Assembly (NCBI GenBank): GCA_964035545.1
Contig: OZ037767.1
Span: forward strand, 21,517,628-21,581,627
Direction of reading: 5' to 3'
Length of the DNA stretch: 64,000 bases
DNA from: Bugula neritina
Taxonomy: Eukaryota > Bryozoa > Gymnolaemata > Cheilostomatida > Bugulidae
Shown: positions 43,653 through 57,237 of the stretch, piece after piece
How the letters are laid out: every line of letters starts with the position of its first letter
Position numbering within the stretch: the first letter of the stretch is position 1
Translations under genes and position numbers: made by a program
The notes under the pieces: generated by a model
Database searches by the model: none
The model's input: only the letters and a program-made list of their open reading frames with translations
What the model was told of the DNA's origin: nothing

Positions 43653-46610
43653 GCCTTGTAGCACAAGGAAAGAACAGTTCTTCAATTTGCTATAGTAACA
43701 TAATCACAACTCACAAGGGTATTTATTGTCATGTTATATCCATTATAATATATATATTAATTTCATAAAATGCCACGTACTCTCTCTGGAAAGCGCTAGT
43801 AGCTATAATAACTAAACTATATAAACTCTAATGTTGCCAGTTGCCTGAGAGACTATAGCAGAAAAACTTGCATTAAAATGAAAGTTGTTGATGCAACAAT
43901 TAATTTACTTAAACTGTGTGCTATAGAATATTATTTTGATTAAACCTAAAATAAACAACAGTCTGCATATTATCATTTAGATCTATGAATTGGGTGGTTA
44001 TGAAAAGCTTTAGCCTACAATAGTAAGAGTGACAATTCTGTTTAGCTGATGATGCTATGTATGATAAAGGTAAAAATAAATTATGTCTTAATACATTTTA
44101 GAAAACTACATTGTGTTTACTATCAGCTTATAGGATATCGAATTTCCAAGTGCAAAGTGAACAGCAGAGTTCCCGTGTTGTTTAATTCTATGTATTAAAA
44201 AAACTATTATAATATAGTATTATATTAAAAATTAAATAAATCACTGAAATTAGTTTTTTTTTAGAAAAATTATTGACTATATTTGTATATTTTTATTTCA
44301 ACTGAATATAGCTTACACGTGTGCTTGTGCCACTTCATGAGAGTGAGTCTAAAAATCTCTGTTGGGAGAAAGCAGAGTAATAACTAAAGAATAATATACC
44401 TGATAATGGGCAGGGAAAGTATGAAATCATATACCAGATAATTCACCACACAATAAGCATTGTAAGCCAGGGAAAACAAGAGATTAGTAGAGGAGAGACA
44501 TGTGACAATTCTCTCAATCTCTGTAATCACCACTTTAGTGTACAGCAACTTCTTGAATCAGTACACCAAGTGAGCCCAGCTATTTTATAATAACTATTTA
44601 CTTATAATGTGTACTAAAATGTGTTCGTATAAATAAGTTCATCTGTAGGTGCAGTATGAAGAGGCTTTACACTTTTAAGCAAATTAATATTTCAACAACA
44701 TAGTATGTTAATTAATTTAGTTCATGCATAGGTATAGTATAGTGTATATAGCATATAAACATGAAGCATAGTTAACATCAATCTCTTATCATAGATCTAA
44801 GTTGAACTAGTACAACAGACCGGCAACAGATAAATTACATGTAATCCTGCTTTAGCTGCACAACAAGTTTAGTCTATTATATAATAGGACATCCTATCAC
44901 TTGGTTTTGTCACACAGTAAATATAATAGTGTACCACCAGTAAGCAGTTCAACATTGCAAAAAGGCATGTGATGCTGATTGTCTAGAAAATCGTTATAAA
45001 CTGGTAAAAGTAGACATTTATTTCATAAATTCTTTTGATTTATTGATTTGAAGAAAATATATACTTCTGATTTGTTGCTAAGCAACCTAATAATTTAAAA
45101 ATGTGCCTAGTGGTTCTTTAACGTGTTCCCTAATTCACTATTGAATGTAAATTTACAAATATTTGAACAACTTGATAAAAAAAAAACTTATTTTGGTTAG
45201 CAGTTTTCTTGGGTTTGAATTGGATATACAGAAGAGTATGTATTTTAGGCTATTATATAACTATAATATGTAATTATAATGTTACTCACCTGTTAAAACT
45301 AAGGAGCTACGAATATGAGTATCTCATGTAAGCTTTCCAGTTTTGATCTTGCCTGATACGTAGGCCTTTTAATAAAGGCTGTAAATAGGCTACTAATGCA
45401 AATTAAACAAGTGGGTTTCTATTAAACATATTGATTTCCAAAGAGATGTAGTAAATGGTTGTCTTGCATGGGTGAAATGCCACAATAGCATATAAATAAA
45501 GTATGAGCTATAAAACTAGTATTACATATTATGATATTGATGAGAATAGCCTGTACTAGACCCAGTACACTAGAGTGCAGTTTTCTCATGTCAATATATT
45601 ATTTTCTCTCATGTAGCTTTAGAAAAATCAGGTCATTAAAGTGTTATTCAACAGTTTCACCTCATAGTTGATTCATAGCAGCTCTGGGCTGTAGGGCTGC
45701 AGAGAAAAAAAACTACAAGCAAATTATAAATTCAAAATTGTTTTTAAATGTATTTTTGTTGAGTTGCGAACTAATTGAGAACTTGACATGCACTTTAGAA
45801 AAATAATCTCACAATGTTAAAGTTAAAACCACACAAATATATTCAACATTGAACGTTTAACGGACAAGCTTCAACTGCGCCACCTTTAATTATATATTAA
45901 GTGCAGTGTCAGTAGCAAAATTCAAAGTTTTTCGTGCTACACTGATAATAGTAATAGATCTGAGATTTGAATCTTCAGCGGTGAGAATGTTATGATTGCA
46001 AACACTTGCCTTTGTAACTCAACAGCTATTGTAGAACAGCTTCTGGAAACACAGACTATATGTTTTTAAACACTACTATGAAGATAATACTCGGAGCTAT
46101 AGTTTATTTTTATTTTCCACAAATATTGTTTTGTTACTTTGTCTCATGTAAATCAGTATTTAGGCCTATATACATGTTTTCTCAGTTATAATTGGCAAAT
46201 ATGTGCTAATCTTAAAATTTAAGAACTGAGGAGTATCAAAATAGCGATTCAATGTAGTTATGTCTAAAAGTCAACAGTGTGAACTTTAACCCTTTGAAAG
46301 TCAGTAGGTATTTACTAAAAATTATAATAACGTTATAGTGATCTTATAATTTACTATGAAGCCTAATCAAATAGCATTCAATATTTATAGTGATCTAACA
46401 CTGAGTTTAAATTGTTTTGAAGCTGAATAACTGTTTTCGGCTAAAATTTTTTATGTATGGTTAAACCCGATTCATTTTAACTTGTATGTTGTTTTTTTTA
46501 AAAATTATACACGTATAATAATAATTATTATTCTTTATTAAGCAGGGTTGTCGTCTCTTTTTATTATTCTTCGTAATACTTGAGTCGTTGTATGCGTAAA
46601 ATAATGGCCC

Positions 46611-46624
46611 GCAGCCATAGCAAC
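46611..46624. promoter_or_regulatory. Candidate RFX X-box upstream of LRRIQ3
   Basis: GCAGCCATAGCAAC fits the ciliary X-box pattern GTHNYY-AT-RRNAAC at 13 of 14 positions. It lies about 800 bp before the LRRIQ3 ATG. Because the ATG is preceded by a splice acceptor, the true promoter is probably upstream in this area. Confidence 0.4.
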
Positions 46625-47407
46625 TCAATGTTATAGAAGATGTGCATGTGCATTGCTAATTTCGCACCCTTTAAGTTTAGCTAATTAGCTAATTACTGTT
46701 AGTGTTACCGTTTCAGATATTACTACAAAATATTTTGAAAATTTTGTTTGAAATTTTATTAATCTTATATTGTCTAAGTAGCTATAACCGTTTAACGAGT
46801 TGAAGGTAGACTCTAGATTTAGATTTAGATTAAGTTTAAGATTGATTTTAATTTCAGACTGAGATGAATGGAAATATTAATGATATTGTCATTGATTACA
46901 TACATATGAGAATAAATATGACGATTTATTCTTAAAATAAATAACAGTTAATTAGTTTTTTAATTTTCAATAATGTTAGAAGATTATCAGTTGTTTTAGC
47001 ACAGGTTAAACCAGGTTTAAAGTTAAACTTAAAAGATATTCATATTGATAATGATATTTATATTCATATTGAATTATTGATATTCATAGACTCATTAAAT
47101 GTGATTGAGTCTTTCTTTAAGCGGGTCTCACTGTAAAGCTATATTTTAACTCACTAAATTTTATTTTAATTTGAGACAGATAATGAATTTGCATTCAATA
47201 AATCATGATAAAATACTTGCCTGTTGCAAAATGTTTTCTAATTTCATTAAAGAGGCTTACCCACAAAATTAATATTAGTTAATTTTTGAATTGATTATAA
47301 ACTATTTTAAATAAAGTGCCTTTGAAACACTATAACTGAATACAGATGCACAATGTGACTGTACGTAGCAACTGTTGACATAATTTATTTGTTATAATGG
47401 TTTTTGC

Positions 47408-47409
47408 AG
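47408..47409 (+). other. Possible 5' UTR splice acceptor of LRRIQ3
   Basis: TTATAATGGTTTTTGCAG ends 12 bases before the start codon. A donor candidate AAGGTAGAC lies near 46804-46812. Confidence 0.4.
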
Positions 47410-47421
47410 ATTCTATAAATA

Positions 47422-50400
47422 ATGGTTAGCATACCTGATTGGTCCCGGTTCCGGAGAGGTCCGCCTCCCCCAAGTCCACAAATGGCACGGCGTGCTTTGA
47501 CACCCCGGGAGAGGTATATTCGAGCTATGGAAAAAGAAGCTATAAACGAAGCTTCTAAAAAAGGATACTTTTTGGAACCTACGAAAGAAAACATAATTTC
47601 TGAGTTTGGTATGCGCTACTTTCTTGTAGTTTCAGCATTTACCTCTAAATTGAAAATGATTTCTTGACTGTGTTAAAGATTTTCAGTAATTCTCATGGTG
47701 TTAATAGTATTTTTGGAGAGTTTTATGGTCAGTATCGATCAGCATTTATCCAGATTAATCAGTATTAATAATCAACAAGAGTCATCTTGTAATGGCTATT
47801 GATTGATTCCAATAACAAACTATAAAACTCTCCAATTGAGATTTTGACTAAGTGAATTGTGAAGCAGACGCATGCATTATCTGATAACATACTCATGCAG
47901 CCAACACACAGAATGTGGAAGACAAAAAGACCGGGCTGTCTGTAGCTAGACAGGCGTGGCAGGTTCACCACATCAGATACACTTACAGGCATATGAAAAC
48001 CTTGGGAGACATCAGTGTTTTCAGCAGAATAGTCATTCTAATACTCGACCACAACTACTTGGAAAGTATCGATGACTTGGTCTCGTGCAAGCAGCTCATC
48101 AAACTGGACATTCACTCCAATCAGGTTGGTTGTTTTACAGTTAAGTACTCACAGAAACATCTCTACTTCCTAGTGGATTCTATGTAATACGGTGTGGGTT
48201 TTATCATGTTTATGGATTACAGTATGTAACTCAGCGTTTGGCAAGTGACCATCATGATATTTGATATGTACGTAACCATGTTAAGTGTTTTTGCTCAGAA
48301 ATGAACCAGCTCATACTTGTGCCATCACATTCTTTTGTGTCTCACCAGATGAAATATATTTCTCACCCTGCGGTTGACCTATATAATACTGTAAAATTGA
48401 ATATCTACTCTCGAGGTATAAATTAAATATTTATCAGCTCAAATACTTACTAGAGCTCATTGTGTGTATTTAATACTGTTTAGATCTCAGTGCTACCTGA
48501 TGGACTGTTCTGGTCTCAGCTACAAAACCTGAGAATTCTCATCGCTCATGACAACCCGATTGGAAGGGTGGAGGCCATACACAACCTCGTAGCTTGCAGC
48601 AGACTGCAAATACTCACACTCTATGACTCACCCCTGGCTATTAAGGTAGGTAACTATTTATAGATACAAAATACTAGTCTCGGTGCGTAATTTTAAAGAC
48701 TTTCAGCAGCTTAAATTTGCTGTTTCCATGTATCAAACGTTATTGAATTTAATGGGGACAACATAAGAGCATTCTAGTTGTTCCTATTATAAAAAGAGTG
48801 CATTGATATTTCCACATCAGCCAGGATTGCCAATTTAACCTGTATTAGTTGGCATATTCACAATACAGCTCAAAATTGTGCTTTCAATGCTGCTGTTACG
48901 CTGTTTGTTCACCCCATGTTATGTCATATCCCTTTTATACTGCTCACACTGCTAGCTGTACGGACTCCATCTCCTAACCAATAAGAATATAGTTCAGTAT
49001 TTCTTGCCACAACCCAATAACTAGTAAATACTAGTAAATAGTCTATAAAATGCAGTTGAGATTATGATCTCTTCTACCCTCTGCAGCGAAACTACAGACA
49101 CCATGTGGTCAACACTATTTGGTCACTCAAAGCTCTAGACCATCATGTGGTGTCTGATGAAGAGATCATTGAGGATGCTGTGTTTAAAAACACTCGGTTT
49201 GCTAGTAAAAAGAAAGCCTTTGAGATTGACCTTTGCCCGTCTCACCCCAAGGTAAGCCATCAGCAGCTGTACTTTTATGATTGTCTGTAAATAATTACAC
49301 TTTTAAACTTTGTGAGTTTTATGTTTGTAAATTGAAGTATATTGAACATTTTTAAAAGTTTATTTTTCGACAACTAGGATAGATTAGTGTTTCAAAGGAC
49401 CACTTACCTAGACAGGTTTTTTGATATCTTTCTCTTTGACACAATGATGCATATTTCACTTGTTGTTTGGTAGCCTGGGGCAACTTTTGAGCAGGAGTTG
49501 ATTGCAATTAGAGATTTGATGGCTAAAGTGAATTATGTGATGGCGCATTACTGTCCCGTACTTATCATACAAAAGAATATAAGATTTTGGCTAACTTACA
49601 GAAGATACAGACTTTACATGGACTCTAGAATGTGGTGAGTGATGTGACAGTGTGTAATAGTGTGACAGCGTAGTAGTGTGACAGTGTGTAGTATTGTGAC
49701 AGTGTATAGCAGTGTGATAGTGTGTAGTATTGTGACAGTGTACAGCAGTGTGTAGCAGTGTGACAGTGTAGTAGTAGTGTGACAGTGTATTAGTGTGACA
49801 GTGTAGTATGTGACAGTGTAGTGTTGTGACAGTGTGTAGTAGTGTGACAGTGTAGTGTGTGACAGTGTAGTAGTGTGACAGTGTGTAGTAGTGTGACAGT
49901 GTAGTAGTGTGTAGTAGTGTGACAGTTTGTAGTAGTGTGACAGTGTAGTATGTGACAGTGTAGTAGCGTGACAGTGTAGCAGTGTGACAGTGTAGTAGTG
50001 TGATAGTGTGTAATAGTGTGACAGCATGTATTAGTAGTGTTATCACGTTCAAAGGGCTGCCACAACTATCCAGAGAGCATGGAGAGAGTTCAAAGGTCTC
50101 CGTCAGCCAAGTGACGGAGAAGTGAATGTTGACGACATTGATAATATTGTTGACTCCCAGTTCCTCTCTACCTCACCTTCTTTCTTTCCTTCCCTGACAA
50201 AGTCTTCTGTACACCTCAAGAAGGAGAGTTCGTTTACTTCAAAGAATTTGAAGTCCAGTCACACGTTCAGAGTAAGATGCTTACACATAATTATACACAA
50301 ACTATACACATAGACTATACACATATACTATACACATATACTACACACATACTATACACATATACTGTACACATATACTATACATATATACTATACACAT

Positions 50401-53400
50401 ATACTATACACATATACTACACACATAGACTATACACATATACTATACATATATACTACACACATATACTATACACATATACTATACACATGTACTATAC
50501 ACACATGCTATACATATACTGTAAAGTTATAATATATGAAACAGAATCAGTCATGGGGCAAAATTGGATCTTCGATGGTAAACAGTTAAACTTATAATTT
50601 CTATATATAAATGATGCTTAGCTATGCCTACAAATAATGAGTATTTAGTTTACGCTGTGACGACTTTATATTTTACCAATTTTGCTACAAGTATATTTTT
50701 TTGCTATAGAATTTGTATAAGCTCAGTTCATCTATAATATTTATAAAAATGCTGCATGCATTCTTGGTTGCGTAAAGTACACATACGAGATTTGTCCCCT
50801 CATCAGCACAGAACAGAGTGCCATGGTCCATACCGTCGCAATAGTAGAAACTTATGTTGTTACTAAAACATATTTAGAAAACATGTGTAAATTCAAGCCA
50901 GAAAACTCAAATAATTCTAGGAGTCACCTAGGAGTCACGAGCCTTGCCAAATGCTAGCATCTTAAGTTTGTGACCATGGTTAGAGTGCTAAGTCACTTAA
51001 TGTGTTTGCTGAGCATAAAATGAAAGCATTATATCTCAATCTGTGGATAGCAGCTGTTTTGGGATTTGTCCCCTCATCAGCACAGAACAGAGCACCATGG
51101 TTCACGCCTTCGCAATACTAGAAACCTTTATTATATATAGCACTCAACAATCATCAATAGTGATATTGATAAATATCAATAATTGCTAATATTATTTTAG
51201 ACGTCTGTTAAAGATCGCCCACATTCCACGTCGAGTTTCAAAGGACGAGGTCGTATGATTAAGAAGGGAATTATTGTTGATTGGAACAAGTTGCAGCAGA
51301 TTAGTTTAGAGCGAGAGGACTCGCTGAATACTGCTGCTGTCATCGCTAAAGGTGCGTGTCCGGTCTTGTTATATTATTTATAAGCATCTGTTTTTATACC
51401 TTCTGTCATCATTACCTGTTTTAGAGAATGTATAATGTTCTTGTAATTTCTTGATATGGGAAAGTCAGGTTATATGAGACATTGTTCAGGTATTTTAGTT
51501 TGGTAGGCTGTGCGTATACACAGCAACATGTTAATTGAAATATGCAAGGCTCAAGTTCTGTAATGATAAATAAATGCTAAATGATCTGTAATGGTTCACT
51601 AAATATGAGTAGAAAAATTTACTTGTGTTGCTTATTTATCTAACCCAGACATGTAAGTCATTTGTTCAAAGATGTTGAAAACAAAATTCACCTCAAATAT
51701 TTCATGAGCAAACAAATATTTTGTGAATTATGGTTGATGCTTCCTTATTGAAAGCAGAAAGAGAAGAGTAATTCAGAAAATGAGCTGCTACCTGCAGCCA
51801 CCCATTAATCGGTTGAATCATATTTGTGATGCAGATTTCCTTTTGTTATAGTAGTTGAATATTTTCAGCTCAAAAGATGTCTTTCAAGAAGAATCCTGGA
51901 CAGGTTCCAGGTACCAGAACAATCCCCGCCCCTCCCTCTGCTCCTGGGAGGAAACCCCTGATGCATCAAAAGCATTTCTTTGGGCCTGTCCTGCCAGACT
52001 CTGATTACCTTCCAGCCAATCACAGAGCCTGTTTGCCAGAAACTCTTCCGCAGACGGACAGATCATATACTCAGCAGACGCTTCCTTTGATTTCTTCAGG
52101 TTACAAAACTGTAATGCAGTCAATATCTCCTGAAGCTCTACAGCACGCTGTAGAGGCTGGGGAGGAAGTGCCTCTTATTGGCTACCGTCTTGAAGGTAAC
52201 GTGTTACATATCGGAGATTTCTAGTTACTTCTTTATGTTGTGAACTTTTTAAAGTTTATAAATAATTAAGTTTCATCAGTATGGAATCCTGCTACTTGCT
52301 TGTCTAATATAAACAGGGAAGCAGGATGGAAGATGAAATCTGATTTAAACTGTTCTTTTAAAATTATGCTTATATAACTTTATTGTGAGTTATAATAAAT
52401 CAATAGTAGCTCTTCTTTTATGATAATTATTACAAGTGCTATTTTTATGCTATGTTATTAATAATTATCTTTGTTCAAAGTTGAAAAGACTGTGACTATT
52501 TTATATTTAATCATTTTGATCAATTTTTGTTGCTTGTATCTTGGTTAGTAATTTTCTTTCTCAAAACCTGGTACAGTATCCTATAATATTATACAAATAC
52601 TTGGTTGCTTGTGTCTTTGCATTTACAGGTTCCCTGATATTATTCTCAGTAAAACTGCAACCAGCTTAATTCTACAGTTGTTTGTGTGCTTTGCTCTCAA
52701 ATATGAAGTATATATTTCTTACGGAAGAGTAAACCTCAATATTATACTTGTTTTTGTAAAATGCAGGCAAGCAGAATAATATAACTCAAGTGGATCCGTT
52801 TGAGGAGAATGTACTGACCAAAAGGGAAGTAGGACAGGATGTAAGGGATATGGAAACCAACTTTCACGAAAGGCTGGCTAATGAACCGCTGCAAGTCAGG
52901 GAGAAAAAATACGTGAACATAAAAGACAAGTTCATGTTTGAGAGGTGAGTGTTACTGCGAAGGTCACTGTTGCTGAATTTCTATAATAGTTATGACATAG
53001 AATGTTTTAATACTCTGCTATTCAATATGGTATATTGTTATAGACTGCATGAATCAGAGTATATTTATTACGGCCTATATATGTATATTCACATTTACAA
53101 ATAGTCATGTTTGGATTCCGGTGTTTATTTCTTTTCAATGTAGACAGGCTTACTATGTACAGAAATAATACAGTTATTAAAATTTCATCATTTTAATGCT
53201 AATTGAGATATGATTTTGGTTGGCATTGGATGAGCAAGTGTAGGTTTTGCTTCTTCAGTTGAGATTACTAATATTTCACCAAGAACACTTTAATGTTCTG
53301 CTAGAATCCAGCAGACGATGGGTTTGTCTGCATTGACCGCAGTGCAACAGGCGTATAGAGACAGAGACATGGATGAACAGAGGGCCGCCAAGATGCAGGT

Positions 53401-55855
53401 GATTTAGAAGCATCTTGTGTTGTGTTCAATGTAGCTGAATATATATTTATAGTCTCTTAGTCAAGTGATCAGATTATTTACTACAAAATTCCAAGAGTTG
53501 TAAATATACATATATTGTGTACAATAAACAAACTTATTGTCATATACTATCATTGTTCTTTATACAATATGTTAATCAATGATATTGTTTCTAGCCAGCC
53601 AGTAGTATCTCAAAACTTTGATTAATGTGATCTGTTGTAAATGTGCATCTGTATTTATAAAGGAACAACTTCTGGTAAATAACTCAGAAAATATACTTTA
53701 AGTTTCCCAACTGCTGTTTCACAGGCAATTCTACTAATGAAGGAGCGGAGAGAGCTGGCCAGGGAAAGAGTGAGAGCTTACCGCGAGGAAAAGGGACTGC
53801 TCGCCATTGCCACACACCAGGATGACAGGAAACAGATGCGAGAAACCATGGAAACCAAGGAGAAAGGGTTAATAAAGGAAATTGACAAGGTTTGTTACCT
53901 TGAAGATGCTTACTTCGAATGAAATAATATGCTGAGTTTCAACTATATGACGGGTTGTGTTGTGACAGCATAAAGATGGCTTGATACACTTTTTGTGCTT
54001 TTTTACCTTGACCTTTTTATTTACTAGTCGTTAATTAGAAGAGAGAAATTGAAAATGTACAGAAAACAACGAGAAGCCGAGCTTTCCTTCTCCCAGAACT
54101 TTGCTACTCAGCAGACGTCAGTTTCCAAAGCTTTGATACGACATGATCGGCAGTTGAAGACTGATAGAAGGTTACAGAGTAACGTACGTAGTTTTCTCAT
54201 TTTATACTTCTTCATTGTTAACGTCCTCATTGTGTGCTACTACTACTCTACCACTACTACTACTAGTACTACTACTACTACTACTGCTGCTGCTACTGCT
54301 ACTACTACTACTGCTGCTACTACTGCTGCTGCTGCTGCTGCTGCCGCTACTGCTATTGCTACTGCTACTACTGCTGCTGTTCTATAACTTTTCAATCAAT
54401 GAAAGAGTTTTCGCTTTACTTATCAGACGGAAAAGGTAGAAGCAATGAAAGATTTGGAAAGGGAGCAACAAGAAATTGTGAAGAAATATCTTCAACATAG
54501 AAAGATGCTGCGACAGACAGAAAATTCAATGGCTAGAGCTGCTCTTGACACAAAGATGTTACAAGATGTGAACGACAGAATTTATGAGGTAATTAGTTGC
54601 TTTTGTAGTTTCTGCATTATTTCTAAATTTCTTCCCCATCATACAAAGAAACATTCTCCTGAGCTGGTTGTCGGCTGTTGATGCATCTTAGTTGTCTCTC
54701 ATGTTTTCTACTTTCTCCTTCTAATGGTGATGTGTATGGTATGACCTGTTCAGTCACTCTTAAGTGAGCATATGGATAGCCTTCAGTTAGTCTTATTACC
54801 CATAATATAGGGCCTGCTCCAGGCAGATATGAGCAAGATATTTATACCAGTTATTGAATAACGTCTCATGTTATTCTGGGGTTTTTAGATATGTTGTGGA
54901 AAGGGATATATTTTTTGAAAATTCATAAAAGTTACTTGAAATCTGTAAAATACAAAAGCACTCAGCTATAGCTGTTGGTTATTATTTATAGGATTTAGTT
55001 TCACAAAATATGGCGACCTCCTTAAACATGCAACTGTTTTATAGGCTTTCAGCCTTGTAAGAGCAGATGGTTTTTAATGTTTATGTATATCAGTGTGTTT
55101 TTTATAAACTACTTCATGTCTACTAAATTTCAGAACAAACAGGATATTGCATCACTCATGATTATTGGTAGGATTTTTATTACAATTTGAATTTGATTTT
55201 TTTCTAATTTTTCTCCATTCTATAAGTAAATAGAAATAGTATGAAATACAGAAATAATTTCTTTATATGCACCTTTTTATTTTTATATTTTATATATCTA
55301 CAACTGCCATTTGATAAAAAGTTTTTTCAACAAATCATGATTTTGTTATACTATGTTATGGTATCTTTTACTATATGTGCTTCTTCTACTTTATTCATTA
55401 CTCATATATTGCGTTTTCTAATTTAACTTCATATTCATAATTTTATACTTATTGTGATGTTATTTACTTTGTACACAACCCTAGAAAATAATTTTATACT
55501 ATTGATTGTTTTCTCAAATACATTTAAGGTTATCAGTACTTTAGTTTAAGTTTAATAATGTTAAGACAATGTGATTGAATAGATTTTCTATCGTACTCAA
55601 GTTTGTCATATTCTGCAGGCAAAAAGTCGAATTGACCATCTGAAGTCGAAAGAGGCGCAGGCCAAGTATTTCACTACGTTGCCTCAGTCCCTACTCGCCG
55701 TTCCTGATCTTCCTCTTCCAATGCAATCACAGAACACTGCTGTAAAAATAGCAGAGGCAATCGAGACTAGCAGGTTAAACAAGGGTGTCCCAGCTAACCC
55801 CCCACCACCAACTGCCACTAAAGGATTGCCAGTAATGAGCACAGTGCAACTCTAA
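47422..55855 (+). CDS. LRRIQ3: Leucine-rich repeat and IQ motif protein 3, fourteen exons, complete
   Basis: Exons: 47422-47608, 47901-48124, 48484-48645, 49087-49251, 49474-49634, 50055-50271, 51201-51351, 51869-52195, 52767-52944, 53305-53398, 53725-53889, 54028-54183, 54427-54588, 55619-55855; 861 residues, all in frame. Order: short N-terminus; LRRs across exons 2-3 (IVILILDHNYLESIDDLVSC, LIKLDIHSNQISVLPDGLFW, LRILIAHDNPI, LQILTLYDSPLAIKRNYR); IQ motifs at about 277-290 (IIQKNIRFWLTYRR) and 304-314 (TIQRAWREFKG), expected to bind calmodulin; a Pro/Ser-rich middle; a long charged coiled coil (exons 9-14, RRELARERVRAYREEK, EREQQEIVKKYLQHRK). This architecture is that of LRRIQ3, a predicted ciliary/sperm protein; the human form is shorter (about 620). 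The exon 6 acceptor (TTCAAAG/GG) has a weak pyrimidine tract and is the least certain junction. Confidence 0.87.
49636..50040 (+). repeat. Variable GTGTGACAGTGTAGTA minisatellite, LRRIQ3 intron 5
   Basis: About 25 units of 14-20 bases built from GTGTGACAGTGTAGTA fill almost the entire 420-bp intron from donor to acceptor. Its long minus-strand open frames (His/Thr/Leu-rich) are repeat translations. Confidence 0.95.
50283..50520 (+). repeat. Tandem repeat CTATACACATATA, LRRIQ3 intron 6
   Basis: About eighteen units of 12-13 bases with substitutions start within 15 bases of the exon 6 donor. Confidence 0.92.
50795..50858 (+). repeat. Dispersed repeat family R1, copy 2
   Basis: ATTTGTCCCCTCATCAGCAC then AGAACAGAGTGCCATGG...TCGCAATAGTAGAAAC is shared with the copy at 51062 in the same intron. 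Confidence 0.8.
51062..51126 (+). repeat. Dispersed repeat family R1, copy 3
   Basis: ATTTGTCCCCTCATCAGCAC then AGAACAGAGCACCATGG...TCGCAATACTAGAAAC occurs 267 bp after copy 2. The sequence between the two copies is not obviously duplicated. Confidence 0.8.
54236..54385 (+). repeat. (CTA)n/(CTG)n trinucleotide tract, LRRIQ3 intron 12
   Basis: About 48 triplets mix CTA and CTG (TACTACTACTGCTGCTGC). It lies inside the intron between exons 12 and 13, so the poly-Thr/Ala/Leu frames are not coding. Confidence 0.95.
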
Positions 55856-57237
55856 ACCATATTTGAATTAACCCGACTAACATAATCACAGCAGCAGTAA
55901 GTCACCAACAGCACTAACATCAGTAGCACTCTGTCACGCCAAGCTGTGCTGTTGCATTTAGTCATGCACCATTTTATCCACATTAAATATTAATATTGCT
56001 TCTAATTAAATGTTAAATGTTTTGCACTACCCTGTAGTGGGTGTTCAGTTGTCCAATTGAAGATTTGTCCCAAGTTTTTAACATGGAAATATTGTGTAAG
56101 CTGCAGTGAAACTCTTTGGTCTGTTGGCAACTTTCAGAGTCTAATGTGCAAATTTTGCTTTTTTATTCTTAAAACTGAAAATTTTCAAACTTATAAACTT
56201 GCCAAAATGATGATATATTTATGTATAAAATAACTACAGTAGACAAGTTTTGCTCCTTTGAGTAGTAACTTCTAAAGTAGCAAACTTTGACAATGCCAAA
56301 TTTTGAAATAGACATTCCTTACTGTCTGAAGTGGTTAATGAGTAAATTTTTTGGAATTGTGATACTAAATAACTTGTACTTATGCATTTTAAAAAAAGAT
56401 TGAAGAAAGAAGGTAGCTCTAAAGTTTTCACTGCAACTATAGCTGATTGAAAATGTTTTTACCTGTCTACTCACTTCCATTTTGATTTCCGATACTAATT
56501 ATTTAGTTTTCACATTTTAGTGGAGTATAATTCAGTCATATCTCTGTAACACTTGCCGACATGTATATATATGTTTGGTTGGTTATTAGGGGAAGCCGAA
56601 AGATGTATCACCTTCATGTCCCAACTCCTAGCAGAGTAGAGCACAGATCTGAGACTAGACTGACCCTTAGTGGGGGCCGGTCTAGATACCAACCTGTACA
56701 TGAATAAATGTACTTCAACTATAATATATCCTGTATCATTGATATATATGTTTAGACGCTGTATTTATCACCCTATTGCTATTTCAGTGATCAAGTGTTC
56801 TTAAGATAAATGTTTGATCTCAACTAATTTTTATTTATGTTGCATTTATATGGTACGAATTGCTCAAACAATTATTTTACTTTTTAAAAATATTGATTAA
56901 TTTTATTTTTATAAGAATATATTGAAAATATCAGTATAAGATTTTAATATTTCTCACTAATTAACTTGATCAATAAAAATAATCATTATTTATAAGATAA
57001 ATTCAAACTGGTCACATATTAAAAAACTAAGAAGATATTTCATTAGGAAAAAACCTGCTGTGTATGAGGTACATGTCATTGTAAGAAAGAACCGCGGAAA
57101 TACTTATAAGTACATTTTGAGAACCTGGAAGTACCTGTATTTCTACAAACAAATACATCCCAGATATTTAGTTTTCTATTTTAGGACGGAAGAGGTACAC
57201 TATATTTATACAATTGATAAAATACAGGTTCTAGATG
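55856..57237. other. Convergent 3' spacer between LRRIQ3 and the GPCR gene
   Basis: No exon is supported. Candidate LRRIQ3 poly(A) signals are ATTAAA at 55982-55987 and AATAAA at 56703-56708. Confidence 0.45.

Larger units (their letters stand above)
41331..46610. other. Long intergenic region upstream of the CUB gene, no gene found
   Basis: I find no coding exon between the two divergent genes. The stretch is AT-rich, holds the two arrays at 42145 and 43285, and otherwise unique DNA. 42805-42860 repeats GTACTTGAGA words. The open frame at 41659-41892 overlaps low-complexity DNA and lacks support. Confidence 0.5.

Noticed and set aside
49591-50065. Three overlapping minus-strand open frames rich in His, Thr, Tyr and Leu
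   Set aside because: They are translations of the GTGTGACAGTGTAGTA minisatellite in LRRIQ3 intron 5.
54049-54439. Poly-Thr/Ala and poly-Leu open frames
   Set aside because: They are read through the CTA/CTG tract in LRRIQ3 intron 12 beyond the exon 12 donor at 54184.
55130-55170. Extra LRRIQ3 exon (AACAAACAGGATATTGCATC...)
   Set aside because: It has good flanking AG/GT signals but would put the final exon out of frame and hit a stop at once.
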